This document shows positions 33,778 to 45,761 of a stretch of DNA of 64,000 nt, piece by piece. The DNA is from Liopterus haemorrhoidalis (taxonomy: Eukaryota > Arthropoda > Insecta > Coleoptera > Dytiscidae), in the NCBI GenBank assembly GCA_963971575.1, contig OZ020611.1, positions 25,713,279 through 25,777,278 of the forward strand. The letters are read 5' to 3'. The position numbers and the translations under genes were made by a program. Position 1 is the stretch's first letter. Every line of letters starts with the position of its first letter. The notes beneath the pieces were generated by a model. That model saw only the letters and a list, made by a program, of their open reading frames with translations. It was not told the DNA's origin and made no database searches.

Positions 33778-34812
33778 GACCTGGAACTCATGACAGTTAA
33801 TGGTCTCCGATTTCGTACAGCATGCCTTTTGGAGGAGAGAATATTTACCCTCTGACGACAAAGAAAGGAGGGTACTAAACCCTTGCACGCTTTCCGGTCA
33901 TATGGAAAATTGCATTTCCACTTGTTGTTCACAAAATGTTGTGTTTTTCTCTGCTTTAACCCTTACATTACGGTGTCCTTTGGTTGCGGTGTGGGGTACA
34001 AATGTACCCTATTTTTATTTTATCGTAAATAAATAATTTATTAATAATTTGTATTCAGGTTTACTATGGAATATATTAAAAATGTTTTTTAGCTGAAATT
34101 CCAATATTTTCAATTGCAATTTTTTCATACGTCCAACATTCATAAAATCCTGTTTCATACTAACCAACTAAATTTCTAGCAAAGCATAGTATACGCCCAA
34201 CTTGATACGTCCGTCCTGTCCGATGTCCAGATTCAGACTGAGCGGTTGTTTAGGCGGTAGCTGCTTTGTAATAATCAGGGAATTCACCGGGAGTAGACTC
34301 CGCCCTTAACTTAAAAATAACTAATAAAATTCATGAAAAATAAATTAATTAATATTAGGTGTTTAAAATAAAAATGAAAATAATATTTACATACATTGCT
34401 TCATAAGTAGGTAAATAAAGTATTTATGGTATTTAAAAAACTCAAGGACGGTTATTTTATTCAAATTTTGTGGGGTACATTTTAAGTAGCACCGCTCCGT
34501 AAGAGTGAATAATGATTGCCCTTTTATCAAAAGATAGTTAATACAAATTTCTTATGTCTTAAAAATTATAGGCATGCGATTTGCAGGGCCCCAAAGGGCT
34601 CAAACGGTCACGTGATTTTATCTGGTAAGCATTATTAAATCAGAGAAAAACACAAAATTTTTGTGAAAGTGGAAATTCAATTATCCATATGACCGTAAAG
34701 CGTGCAGAGGTTTAGTACCCTCCTTTCTTTGTTGTCACAGGGTAAATATTCTCTCGTCCAGAAGGCATGCTGTATGAAATCGGAGACCATAAACTGTCAT
34801 GCGCTCCCGGTC
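33778..34812. mobile_element. Foldback element, copy 2 (split by a piggyBac-like element)
   Basis: The ends (GACCTGGAACTCATGACAGT; CTGTCATGCGCTCCCGGTC) match copy 1 at 4921-5800. TA flanks it (33776-33777, 34813-34814). The arms are shorter than in copy 1 because the central part is lost, and the left arm is interrupted at 33960 by a 546-bp insertion. Confidence 0.8.
33960..34505. mobile_element. piggyBac-like nonautonomous element
   Basis: The left end CCCTTACATTACGGTG is preceded by TTAA (33956-33959). The right end, read inward, is CTCTTACGGAGCGGTG, followed by TGAA (34506-34509), a one-base variant of TTAA. GTGGGGTACA motifs lie inside both ends. Comparison with the uninterrupted foldback arm shows the host sequence continuing as TTTAATAATG across the site, confirming that one TTAA was the target. 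No transposase. Confidence 0.78.
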
Positions 34813-34814
34813 TA

Positions 34815-36180
34815 ATACATTCGGGGTTAAATGGTACACCAGGTATAAACACAATTCGTTCCTTTTGTAACTTTTTAGTTATTAATGAGCTAAATTGCGT
34901 CACAGTTTTAATTATTACCTGACTTTTTGACGTAAGTTGCGCGGTCTGATGTAAAACAGGCTTACCAGACCACCAGTAAATGTCATATTAATATTAGTTA
35001 AAATTCAGGTATGGAATCTCGGCCAAGTTTCGTATGGGACTTGGAATTTCTTATTCGGATTCTCGGGAATTTATTTAAATTATTTAAAGACACAAATTGC
35101 TTTATGGTATATGACGCGCACGTAAGACTAAATTGTTCCAATTTATTATGCTAGGAATAAAGTCAGATGCCGTCAAACAGGTATGATGTCCTACAGGTGT
35201 AAGTGAGTCCTAGATAGTGGTGTACCGATATTAACGGTAAACGACTAAAAAAAGAAACGACTCAAGGAGCAAAAAAAGGAAAATAAGCTGGAATAAGGTG
35301 AAGAATAAAAAAAAAAGGAAAGTAGTAATATATTGGACTTCATGACGCTCATCTAGGACATTGGCGCCCCCTAAGACAATAGCGCCAGGAGCATCATAGC
35401 TCTCTTCCAGCCCTCTCAAAATCCTGGTCCTAAAATACTATAAAATTCAAAACAGAAAATAGATGCGAAGTTTGAATTTTTACACATTTCAGGGTTTTGT
35501 AGGTATCTAGTAAATGACAAGAAATTGTAGATACTTATTAAAAATCATAAAATTTATATTTTTCCATATGTTAACAAACAAGAAGTGTATGTTATGAGAT
35601 GCGCGCGAATTAAGCAAGTTGTACAGTTGTCCAGAGGACCAAATAAATACTATTAGCACGGTATTGCTAAAAAATCCAAAATACGATAAAAAAGAAAATC
35701 AGATTAAATTTTCTGTTGCACTACTCTGATTCACATCAATGTGTATTACTAGAATTTTTTTCAGAATTTTAGCTAACCCACCGGGAATGATATTTCAAAA
35801 AAAAAAAAAAAACGTGATAAAATAAATAAATATTAAAAATATTCTTGCCATTCCAACTACGCATTAAGAACTTTCTTTTGATACCACATAATAAATTTGA
35901 AACATATTTTTTTTACACAAAAAAATAGTTTTTCGAAAAACTAAACTGATCAATAATTCCTGTTGAGCTAAATCAGTTCGCATCAATATACATTGTTGAG
36001 ATTTTGTTAATTTTTAGATCAACTCCTATGGGAAAGATAGTAAGGAAAAAAAGTTATAACACACTTTTAGCAAGAACACAGTAAAAAATTGATTTTTCAA
36101 AAATATAAATTTGTTGTTTCATTTTAGACCCCACTAAAAATATTTATTTTATCGTTGAATACAAGTTTGTTTATATTTTT
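34815..36180. other. No recognisable gene; scattered repeat segments
   Basis: A GCGCCCCC...AGCGCCAGGAGC patch at 35360-35400 may be decayed hAT sequence. Segment 35480-35515 (ACATTTCAGGGTTTTGTAGG) and 35725-36010 (ACATCAATGTGTATTACTAG type) belong to the dispersed family linked to GTCT repeats. No coding region is supported. Confidence 0.4.
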
Positions 36181-36440
36181 TCCCCGATATGTTTTCTTTA
36201 ACACTCAATTCTCTCAGTTTTCCTATACATGGGTCAAAGACCAAATGTATACTTTCTAGGCCTATCCGCTTGGCGACAATTTCTACCGAACAGACAGACA
36301 GAAAGACAGACATGTGAGTAACGGTATATGGGGTTTTCAGTCACTCCTACAAAACCAAAAAGGAATTCGGGTCGAGGTGATGAACAAACAAAAAAAAAAA
36401 AAAAAAGAAACGGTAAGCCCATAATATTTTGGCCCACGTC
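36181..36440 (-). repeat. Dispersed GTCT-associated repeat, minus copy
   Basis: Contains GGCGACAATTTCTACCGAAC, ACAGACAGACAGAAAGACAGAC, and AGTAACGGTATATGGGGTTT, which are complements of the segments around the giant CTGT tract at 47.4-47.9 kb. Similar copies are at 49610-49900 and 60480-60660. Confidence 0.6.
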
Positions 36441-36702
36441 TTCACCTACCTAAGACGTTTGGGCCGAGAAAATTAATAAATTTGAATAAAATTAAAAAAA
36501 AAAAAATACTGCTAATGGTATACGGAAACAGTAAAAATGAAGAATTAATCTTGTCGAATTAATTTCTTAAAATAATCTTCGTATAAATTCACACACTCTA
36601 CATTATACCATATTATAGACTTATTGTATAGCACTGTTTCACTTAGGGTTAATTTTTTAGGAACGTATCTAGAATAATATCTGAAGTATTAATCTTCTTC
36701 TT

Positions 36703-37110
36703 CTTCTTCTTTAGGTGCCTTAATTTATCCAATTTTGAACATGTCTCTCCCATTTTTTCCACTCTTCTTTGTTGTGGGCCAATCTATACCATTCAAATCG
36801 AGCATATTACTTGATATCATCATTCCATCTAATTTTCGGCCTTCCTCTTCCTCTCCTTCCATCCCATGAACGCCACAGATGAGTTATAGTGTTGCAGCGG
36901 TTGTTTGTTTGAGTGACATTATGGCCAGCAAACTGCCAATTCAATTTTGCAACCCTTTCCATTGTCTGTTATCCCTGTCTGCCTTCTAATCCATATCTTG
37001 GTCTTTCCAGCTTGCAACGTGACACATAGTATTTGTCTTTCTATTTGCCTCTGTGTCATTGCTAGTAACGACAATTTTTCTTGGCAAAGTCAATGTTTGT
37101 GTCTCATGTG
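36703..37110 (-). pseudogene. LINE 3' end: reverse-transcriptase C-terminus, minus strand
   Basis: Minus strand, in shifted frames: RQIERQILCVTLQ, then a GKGCKIELAVCWP-like block, then RPKIRWNDDI, then FEWYRLAHNKEEWKKWERHV and QNWIN before the stop. This is the HxxRMxxxRW...GRPxxRWxDDI...WxRxAxNRxxW order at the C-terminus of RTE/R4-like LINE polymerases. The coding-strand 3' end is a (GAA)n microsatellite (36690-36702 on the plus strand as CTT repeats), as some LINEs carry. 5'-truncated and frameshifted. Confidence 0.72.
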
Positions 37111-37551
37111 TTATGGCCGGTAAAGCACACTTATCATAGACCTAAGTTTTTGGATCTTTAAAAGGTGTGAATTGAAGTATTGCTGTATTATCAAAATCTG
37201 TAATATCGAATCTTAGCCTACTATCGCAGTTGTGCGATCACTTACGTAATCCATGGCTTTCAAGCAATCATAATTCCCAGTAACCTAAATAATAAATTAC
37301 AATTAATACTCTTTAACAAAACGCTCGTAGCAGTATTATGTTAAATTCGAGTGCATACTCCAGTAGCATGTCATTATACTTCCCATGATTGACATTTCCC
37401 TATTCGACAGTAGTTCGCGTGTGTCTAGGTAACTCCCATCACCCAGTACTACCAACTGTCTAATATATTTTTTCATTAACTTCATAGACGTGAAGTTACG
37501 CACGAATATTATTAATAAATTAATAACCTCAATGTTATAACTCTTTTATTA
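37111..37551. other. No recognisable gene
   Basis: AT-rich stretch between the LINE scrap and the next hAT. No repeat or ORF of note. Confidence 0.35.
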
Positions 37552-37559
37552 GTTGTTAT

Positions 37560-39825
37560 CAGTGGCGGCCCGTAAAAATTTAGGTAGAGGTGCAGCTTGA
37601 TTAATAATAGAATAAAATAATAACTGTATCAAATTTGGTTAACTTAGTAAAAAATAATAGAAAACGAAAAAGGCATCTTAATAAAGCGAGAATAAACAAT
37701 TATTTTAAGTCCTGCTGTGGCCTTGCACAACTTTATATCGCGATGTACTAGCTTCCTATATGAATCGTTGATTGACTTACTTCCAGTTTAAAATGATTAA
37801 ATTATCTTTAATGCTTTTATACAATTTATTTTTATAATTTTTTGAAACAAAATCCTAATAAAATATGTAAGTAAATTATTTATTTTTTTCCAATTTTTGT
37901 TTGCGGGTACTCTAGTTTGGCTATGCTTATCAGGGCCAGCAAAATCGGGCATTCAGAGTATGCGATGCAAGGGGACGCCGCCGTTAGGCTCAAAAGGGCG
38001 ACAAATTATCGTAAAAATAATTAGCGGAATATAATTTTGTAGCCAAGACTTTTTTTAGGTCATTACTTGTATTTTACTGGTGAGGACCTTTGAGGACCGT
38101 TTTCGTTAAGTTATCAGATGTATTTTAGAAGTGAGGACCTTTTTTTATCATTACTTGTATTTTAGAAGTAAGGACCTTTTTGTTTTCAGGACATCACTTT
38201 ATATAATATGTTTAGTGGAACCCAATTATAAAATCTTACCCAGGGCTCGAAAAAAGCTAGTTACGGCCCTGCCTAGGGGCGCTGAATTAAGTCTTGCCTA
38301 GGGGCGCCAAAAACCCGCGCAGCCCCTGGTGCTTATGTAGAATATGATTGAAAAATCAAACATAACAATCATATAGATTGCCATGGAATTTATTCATTTT
38401 TAAATTAGGTTGACAATATTACTCTCCCGTATCATTTAACTGACATTTGACGCCCCAGTTTGAGTTTATACTCGTATTCCAAACATTGAATATATATTTG
38501 TTGAAATATATATGAGGAGGTAATTAAAAACGTGATTTGTTACAGTAATGCAATTTTGAGATTAATTGCAAAAAACACTATAATCCTGTTTGAATTTTTG
38601 ATCAGGTTAGTTTTTCCGAAAATGTCGATTTTTTTTGGTGTAGATAATTTTTTTTTTTAATTATCTTTTTTTTAATGATTTAATTTTTATAAAGATCTTA
38701 GGACGTAGATTAAGGAACAAAAAGTAGTTTTTTATAATTCTTTTTTTTACACGATTTTAGCTTGTGCTAAAAAACGTTCTTGTCCCGCCCCCTTTTACCC
38801 AAATATACATTGATCTGAGCCAGAAACGTACGAGAGGAATTTTTGATCCGATTGCGTTCTTGAAAAATATTGCAGTTTTTGTGTTTTTGACAAAATTAAA
38901 TATTTGTTTAATTCATGGCTAAATTATGGCTAATAATGTTATGGATTTGTCGTATTTATGGCTAAGATAGTGTATCTTTTTTTGAAATTAAAAATATATT
39001 AAAAAATATTTAACATCTGAGGACCGAGTTTTGGACCGAGTTTTGAACACCTCACTAACCTAGCATTGAAATACTTATAAATTATATAAAACATTGTCAA
39101 CAGTGGGAAATACGTTTCTGAAATTTAAAAAAATGATGCATGTTATCAATATATTTCTTATTAATCTAATGTAGACTTCGTAGATTTCTGAATACGAAGC
39201 AAATTCAGAAAAAAATGCTGGTATTTTTGGCAAATTTAAATTTTGTTTAAAAACATTAAATGGAAACTCTTAGTACTCAAATAATGAATAAAAATGATTA
39301 TCAAAAATCTGTTGATTTTAATGTGATTATAGAACAAATATTCGGTAATATGTTGGGCGTGGCCCGTGGGCCGATTGGCATGTATTATATTCGGGCTCGG
39401 GCCGGATAAGAACAATAATACCTTTAAATAATATATTTTTAAACCTTCGTTAAAAAATATATTTTGATTTTAAATTTCTAGTTTTATAATTATTACAAAT
39501 TGTAAGCAATTTTTGTATCATAATATTTTTTTAACGAGGTTTATTCGGGCCAAATTTTGTTGGGTTCGGGCCGGTTAGATGCAATAATTGTATTAATATT
39601 TTCTGGCTCGGGCCGGGCCGGACTGGAAACATAACGGGCCGGGCCGGGTAATGGTGGTCCAAAATAGGCCCGTGCAGACCTCTAGCTTCTTACACTTGTT
39701 AAATACCTACTAAACCATGAAATATGTGAAAATTCACACTTTACATCAATTTTTTTAAATATATTTCAAGACCTACTAGGTGATGTTTTTCGATCATTTT
39801 TATCGTATTGTACAAGCCGCCACTG
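37560..39825. mobile_element. Large nonautonomous hAT element (2.27 kb) with nested insertions
   Basis: Ends CAGTGGCGGC and GCCGCCACTG. The flanks are GTTGTTAT (37552-37559) and GTTGCTAT (39826-39833), an 8-bp duplication with one difference. It contains another hAT (37931-38328), a dispersed repeat with CATTGATCTGAGCCAGAAAC (38560-39250) related to 48050-48360, and a GGGCCGGGCC-rich segment (39350-39690) ending in a TAGAGGTCTGCACGGGCC-type hAT terminus. No transposase is recognisable. Confidence 0.8.
37931..38328. mobile_element. Nested hAT MITE (398 bp)
   Basis: Left end CAGGGCCAGCAAAATC, right end complement of CAGGGGCTGCGCGGG. The flanking octamers ATGCTTAT and GTGCTTAT differ at one base. 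Inside are three ~55-bp units (AGAAGTGAGGACCTTTTTTT type), the complement of those in the 27443 element. A second potential end (TTACGGCCCTG at 38261-38271) lies inside the right edge, so the right boundary rests mainly on the octamer. Confidence 0.68.
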
Positions 39826-39833
39826 GTTGCTAT

Positions 39834-40317
39834 ACATGTTAGTATTCAATTTGGTAGAAGTAAATTGAAAATTAAAATTTGATAAGTGATTTAAGTTTTA
39901 TTGAAAACTGCCAATAACATAAAATGATAATGTGTGAAACAGTTTAGTGAAGACGGTTTGGGTTATACCTACTTAAATATGGATATTGATATTTTAATGT
40001 GTGAAATAATGTATTAAAATGGTTTATCTATAAATATGTTCCCACAGAAATATTTATAACCTGTACATGATGCATGTTGTATCTCGTTTTTTCTATTACA
40101 CGTTTAATATTTTTAGTTTAATTTTTTCCGGAAATTCTTCCAATTTATTGCCAAAGAATATACCTTTTTAGGATATCGTAGGTAAAACTAAGAAATACTT
40201 ATACTGTCCCTGTTTAGTCTCGGTTTGTCTGTCTGAACGGTAGAAATTGTAAAATACTTATACTCCAATAAACAAGAAACTATCTAAAACCCTTTATAAA
40301 TATATAGTTATAAAGGC
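39834..40317. other. No gene; dispersed-repeat segments
   Basis: Segment 40160-40260 (GATATCGTAGGTAAAACTAA, GTCTGTCTGAACGGTAGAAA) is another copy of the GTCT-associated repeat. Nothing else is recognisable. Confidence 0.4.
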
Positions 40318-41317
40318 TACGAGGGTTACCTTTCATGTTTTTACGAACAACCACTAGATGACAATATTGAAATGTGTCATTACTATATTCGTAAAATTTG
40401 ACATCTATAAGTGAAATCAGTGGCAGCTTATAAATTGACAGAGTAGTTTGTTCACAGTGAGCGCTTAAAAAAAACAAGCTTGTGAAAAAATGGATATTAC
40501 TCGGGAAGATTTTCGGAATGATTTTTTACGATTTAAGTAAAGCCCTAACTCAACAAAAATGCATAGATTTGCTTCTTTCAACTTTTGGTAATGAAGCACC
40601 ATCAAAAAAGATTGTTTACAATCGGTTTGCAGAATTTCGTGGTCGTGCGTCCGTCCAAAATTGGTTGTGATTCAAAAAAACGTCGATGCTGTGTGCAAAA
40701 TGATTGAACAAGATCGGCATGTGACTTACCGTGAGATAGAGGCATCCTTTGGCATATCGCAGACTGCAATACATTCGATTTTGCATGAACATTTAGCTGT
40801 GAAAAAGATCTGCTCCTGATGGATTCCGCATAATTTGACCGAAGCTCAAAAAAAGGCTCGAGTTGATTGGTGTAGGGAATACTAAAAAAAATCAACCTAA
40901 TCACCACAAAATCCGTATACAACATCGTTACAAGTGACGAAACTTGGATTTATTCATATGAACCGGAAACTAAGCAACAATCCACTGTTTGGATCTTCCA
41001 AGTTGAACCGAAACCCACAAAAGTTGTTCGTTCACTAAACATTTCCAAGAAAATGATCGTTTGTTTCTTCGGTTGTACAGGACATGTCGCAACCATTCCT
41101 TTAGAGCAGTGGTTCTCAAATTTATTTGGCCTACCACCCTCTTTTTAAGAAAAAACAATCACTCAGCGCCCCCTGGAAATCTATATTCTTTAAACGAACA
41201 AACAGAGTAGAAATACAGATACATATATCTTGTATCTATATTTCTACCTACGTTCTAAAATATAGTAAAGAAATATGTTGTAAATAAGACACCTTGAAGC
41301 TTGAAATTAAAAATTAT

Positions 41318-41608
41318 TGTTGAGATTTCATTCTTGCAACTAATAAAGATTAAGGTTTCAAGTAATTAAAGTTAAGTCAGCAAAACCAAAAATATAGAAC
41401 AACTTATTGTTCTAATATACAAAGATAATATTCGAACATAATTAGGCTGAGGCTGCAATATAAAGCGGTCACATCATGACGTAAGCTTTCAGATAATATA
41501 AAAATACTTATGCTGAAACAGTTCTTCTCTGGCTATGATTTAATAAAGATGTTTAAAGCCTATGTATGTGTTTTATTTAACAATCTCCAATAACCCCATA
41601 TTCCAACA
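41318..41608 (+). repeat. Copia 5' LTR
   Basis: Starts TGTTGAGATTTCATTC and ends CCCCATATTCCAACA. It carries AT-rich promoter-like sequence (AGATAATATAAAAATA) upstream of AATAAAGATG, a polyadenylation-type signal. Appears identical to the 3' LTR. Confidence 0.95.
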
Positions 41609-41622
41609 GGTTATGGGCCCAG
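41609..41622 (+). promoter_or_regulatory. Copia primer binding site
   Basis: GGTTATGGGCCCAG directly after the 5' LTR. The same string is the primer site of Drosophila copia, which pairs with an internal (half) fragment of initiator methionine tRNA rather than the 3' CCA end. Confidence 0.88.
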
Positions 41623-41789
41623 GCTAACGCAAATTGGAGAAATAAAATAATAAAACAAATAATAACATTTTTTACAAACTCAGTAATAATAGTGCTCATA
41701 GTGTAAGTGTTAATAATTTAATATTGAAAAGTGCATAACTGTTTCATTAAATAATTACGTGACATAAAATAAATAAAAGAATAAAGAAA

Positions 41790-44244
41790 ATGGTGAAAAA
41801 TAATCAAAGTTTTAATGGTGAAAAATATAGTGTGTGGAAATTCAGAGTGAGATCTTTACTAGCAGAAATTGAAGTGCTTAAAGTTGTGTTAGACCCAGTT
41901 CCACTACAAATAACACCAGACTGGACGAAAAAGGACTTGATTGCAAAAAAACACCATCATTGATTATCTACACGACTCATTTTTGGGACTTGCAAAGGAA
42001 CAGCAATATGCCAAAGACATTTTAGAAAGCTTGGATAAAATTTATGAAAGAAAATGCTTAGCTACACAATTAACACTATGCAAAAAAATTATTAAGTCTC
42101 AAGTTACAAGCAAATCAAACTTTGTTACAACATTTTACCACGTTTGATGAAATTGTAACAGAATTAATAACAGCCGGTGCCAAATTAGAAGAAATGGATA
42201 AAGGTCCTGCAAACGACAAGTTCTTCAAGAACAACGGCTTTTAAATATTTTAAACCAAAATCACATATTAATAAACATAAATTTAAAAAATCACATAATA
42301 ATAGTTATTTTAATAACTGTCGCAAGGGTTTGAATAAATTTTCAAATTAAAAAAAAAAAAAAAAATGTGATCTTTGTGGTCGCAATAATCATTTAAAACA
42401 TGAATGCTACTATTATAAACGTACACTAAGAAATGAAGAAACTTCAAGAAACCATCAAGACAACACAGACAAAAATCATGTAACATTTATCCTGGATTCC
42501 GGAGCAACAGACCACATAATAAATAATAGCGAGGTTTTTACAACATATGAAGATTTGGAGAGACCTTTAGATATTGGCGTGGCGAAGACAGGCGCAACCA
42601 TTAAGGCGACCAAAAGGGGAACAATTGAAGTAATAACAAATCAAGGCATTAGTGGACGACTGGACAATGTTCTTTTCTCTCCAGAAATGACCTGTAACCT
42701 TTTATCAGTTTGCCGAATTCAAGAGAGCGGTATGACAGTAATTTTTTATCCACAAGAGGTAAATTTAAATCTAAAGATCAAATTGTCGTCAAAGGTAAGC
42801 TCTTAAATAATTTAATTGGAGTCAGTTTTAAAATTAAAAAAAAAAAAAAAATGTATGGCTCATTTGAGTAATAATGTCAATGTTAATTATAAATGATGGC
42901 ATGACCGACTTGGTCATATTAGTAAGTAAAGATAAGTTTGTAAAAAAAATAAAAACAAACAATTTAATGAATGACATAAATTTAATAAAAAAATATTACT
43001 CCAACAAATGAGTATGTGAAGCTTGTATATAAGAAAAACAAGCAAAACTCCCCTTTAATAAAGTCAAGAAAACTTGATAATAGACCATTATTTATAGTAC
43101 ATAAAAATCTCTGTGGACCAATCACGCCAACCACAGTAGATAACAAATATTATTTTTTGACTTTCATTAATCATTTTACTCATTACACTGCAACATATTT
43201 AATCACTTTTAAATGGGAGGTAATGAAAAATTCCAAGACTTTGAAGCTAAAGCCTCTGCTCATTTTAATTTAAATATAATAAATTTATATTGGGACAATG
43301 GGCGAGAATATCTGTCGTATGAATTCAAAAACTAAAAACAAAAACAAAAAAAAAAAAAAAAAAAAAGTTCAGAAAAAGGCATAACATATCATTTAACAGT
43401 ACCTCATACACCACAACAAAATGGTGTAGCAGAGCGTATGAACCGAACAATAACAGAGAAAGCTCGTACACAAATATACGGTTCAAAATTAAACAAATCT
43501 TTCTGGGGCGAAGCTGTGTTAACAGCAACTTATTTAATAAATCGCACCCTTACAAATGCTCTCGCTAATAAGAAAACACCATATGAATTGTGGCATAGGC
43601 GCAAACCCAATTTACAATATCTTAAAATTTTTTGGTTCAACTGTATATGTACATAATAAAATAAAAAGTTACAAATTTGAATTAAAATCAAATAAAAGCA
43701 TATTAATTGGTTATGAACCAAATGGGTATAAATTATGGGATGTGCAAGCTGCAAAATTTATTGTTGCTCGAGACGTTATACTAAATGAAATCAATTTTCT
43801 GACGTCTCGACCAAAAATAAATGAGGAAAATAATATGTCTGAATATAATTCTACTACTAAACTGATAAAAAAATCAGAACCTGATATAAAATCAGGACCT
43901 GATACAAAATCAGATAATGTAGAAACAACTGAACACAAAAGTAAAAACTTGATATTCAAAATCAAGATAATTTAGAATTCAGATGTAGTGACAGAAATAA
44001 AAATCATCCAAGACCCAATACACTGAAAATGATTGAGCAAATGAGCAAATATAATTTAATAATGAATGCTCAATATTCTCTAGATAAAATACCACAAACA
44101 TATAATGAAATAAATATTAGAGACAATCGAATTCAGTGGGAGCAGGCAATAAAAAGAGAATTAAATTCCTTAAATTTAAACAAAACTTGGAGTTTAGCTA
44201 TAAAACCCCCAATGTAAACATAGAAGGTTGCAAATGGGTATATA

Positions 44245-44276
<32 letters not shown>

Positions 44277-45730
44277 AAATAAATAAAAATATATATATAT
44301 ATATATATAAATGACGTAAATGGGAATTCATCAAAATATAAAGCCAGATTGGTCGCAAAAGGTGATAGTCAAAAATATTTAATAGACTATCCAGATATTT
44401 TTGCACCATTTACTAGATAGTTGACATTAAGATTAATTCTAGCTTTTGCAGTTCAATATGATTTATTAATTCATTCATTATGGATGTAAGAACTGCATTT
44501 TTAAATGGCACTTTAAAAGAAACTGTTTATATGGTGATTCCTGAAAACGTCAGTTCACAAAGAAACCAAGTATGTTTATTGCATAAATCATTGTATGGGT
44601 TGAAACAGTCTTCCCGATGATGGTACGAACGTTTCAACCAAATAATAAAAAATAAAAGTTTAAAAAAATTCAAATGTTGATCATTGTTTATATTTCTTAG
44701 ATAACGGTGATGTATACAAAAATATAGTATTATATGTTGATGTTTATTAAGAGTAAAAAAAAAAAAAATAAATAAAAAAAAAAAACAAACAACTATGAAT
44801 AATTTTAAAATGTATTTGAAACAATGTTTTCAAATGGTAGATTTGAATGAAATAAAATCCTTCTGAGGTATAAGAATAATTCTAAACAAAGATCAACTAA
44901 TTTTACAAAAAATTAATATGGCAGAATGCAAGTCAATGATACTCCACTTCCTAGAAAAATAGATTATAAAAATCTAGCTTTAGATATAGACTGCAAATCA
45001 CCTTTCATAAATCTCATTGATCGTCCTGATCTATGTTTAGTAATAAATCTACTAAGTAGATATCATATTAAAAGGAAAACATTATAATAATAAATAAAAG
45101 AAATAATAATATTAATGCAGAACTTTGAAAATGTTTAACACGAGTTTTAAGATATGTTAAAGGCTCCCTTTATTTAAAATTAACATTAAAAATGATAAAT
45201 ATACAAATAAAATCATTGGCTATGTTTATTCGGATTGGGGTAATAATGAAGACAACAGAAAAAGTACTTCAGGGTACATATTTAAAGTGTTTGAATCGTG
45301 TTGTACGTCGTGAAAAGCTAAACGACAAAACACGGTGGCAGCATCTTCATCTGAGGCTGAATTTATGGCTCTTTTTGAAGGTGTAAAAGAAGCTATTTGG
45401 TTAAAATCACTATTGAATAGTATTAATATAGAAATACTAAACCCCATTCCTATTTATGAGGACAACACAGGTTGCATTAGCATAGCAAATAATCTTTCAG
45501 ATCATAAAAGAACCAAACATATCGATATTAAATACCTTTTTAGTAGAGAGTTAATTAAAAAGAAATTAATTAAGCTAGAATATGCCTCTACAGATAATTT
45601 ACTAGCTGACATATTTACTAAAGGGTTACCGAGAGAAAAATTTGAGAAATTCCGTAAAGATCTAGGTCTGAAAAACCATTTCAATAATATAAATATAATA
45701 AAATATATTATTTTTGAAAATATGCATTAA
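41790..45730 (+). pseudogene. Copia gag-pol polyprotein, many frameshifts
   Basis: Gag starts at ATG 41790 (MVKNNQSFNGEKYSVWKF) and breaks within about 60 codons. The zinc knuckle CDLCGRNNHLKHEC is at about 42366 and the protease motif LDSGATDHI at about 42489. Integrase begins with HDRLGHIS (42901). Its core shows HKNLCGP and FINHFT where Asp is expected, then WDNGREY, then VPHTPQQNGVAERMNRTITE. Reverse transcriptase has YKARLVAKGDSQ, RTAFLNGTL and SLYGLKQSSR followed by a stop. The YVDD box reads YVDVY and a stop. RNase H (SSSEAEFMALFEGVKEAIWL, EDNTGCISIANN, RTKHIDIKYLF) is the best-preserved part and ends at 45730. Five A-runs of 14-21 bases interrupt the frame. Not functional. Confidence 0.93.
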
Positions 45731-45751
45731 AATTAAATTTTATTTTTGTTT

Positions 45752-45761
45752 TGAGTGGGAG
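45752..45761 (+). promoter_or_regulatory. Copia polypurine tract
   Basis: GAGTGGGAGTG-like purine stretch immediately before the 3' LTR, the expected position of the plus-strand primer. Confidence 0.7.

Noticed and set aside
36682..36702. CTT repeat as an independent microsatellite of interest
   Set aside because: It is the 3' tail of the minus-strand LINE fragment.
39350..39690. GGGCCGGGCC-rich segment as a CpG island or gene
   Set aside because: It is made of diverged repeats of a GCTCGGGCCGG word next to a TAGAGGTCTGCACGGGCC end and resembles subterminal hAT sequence; no frame is open.
43711..43965. Antisense ORFs over the Copia pol region
   Set aside because: They are shadows of the Copia reading frame on the opposite strand.
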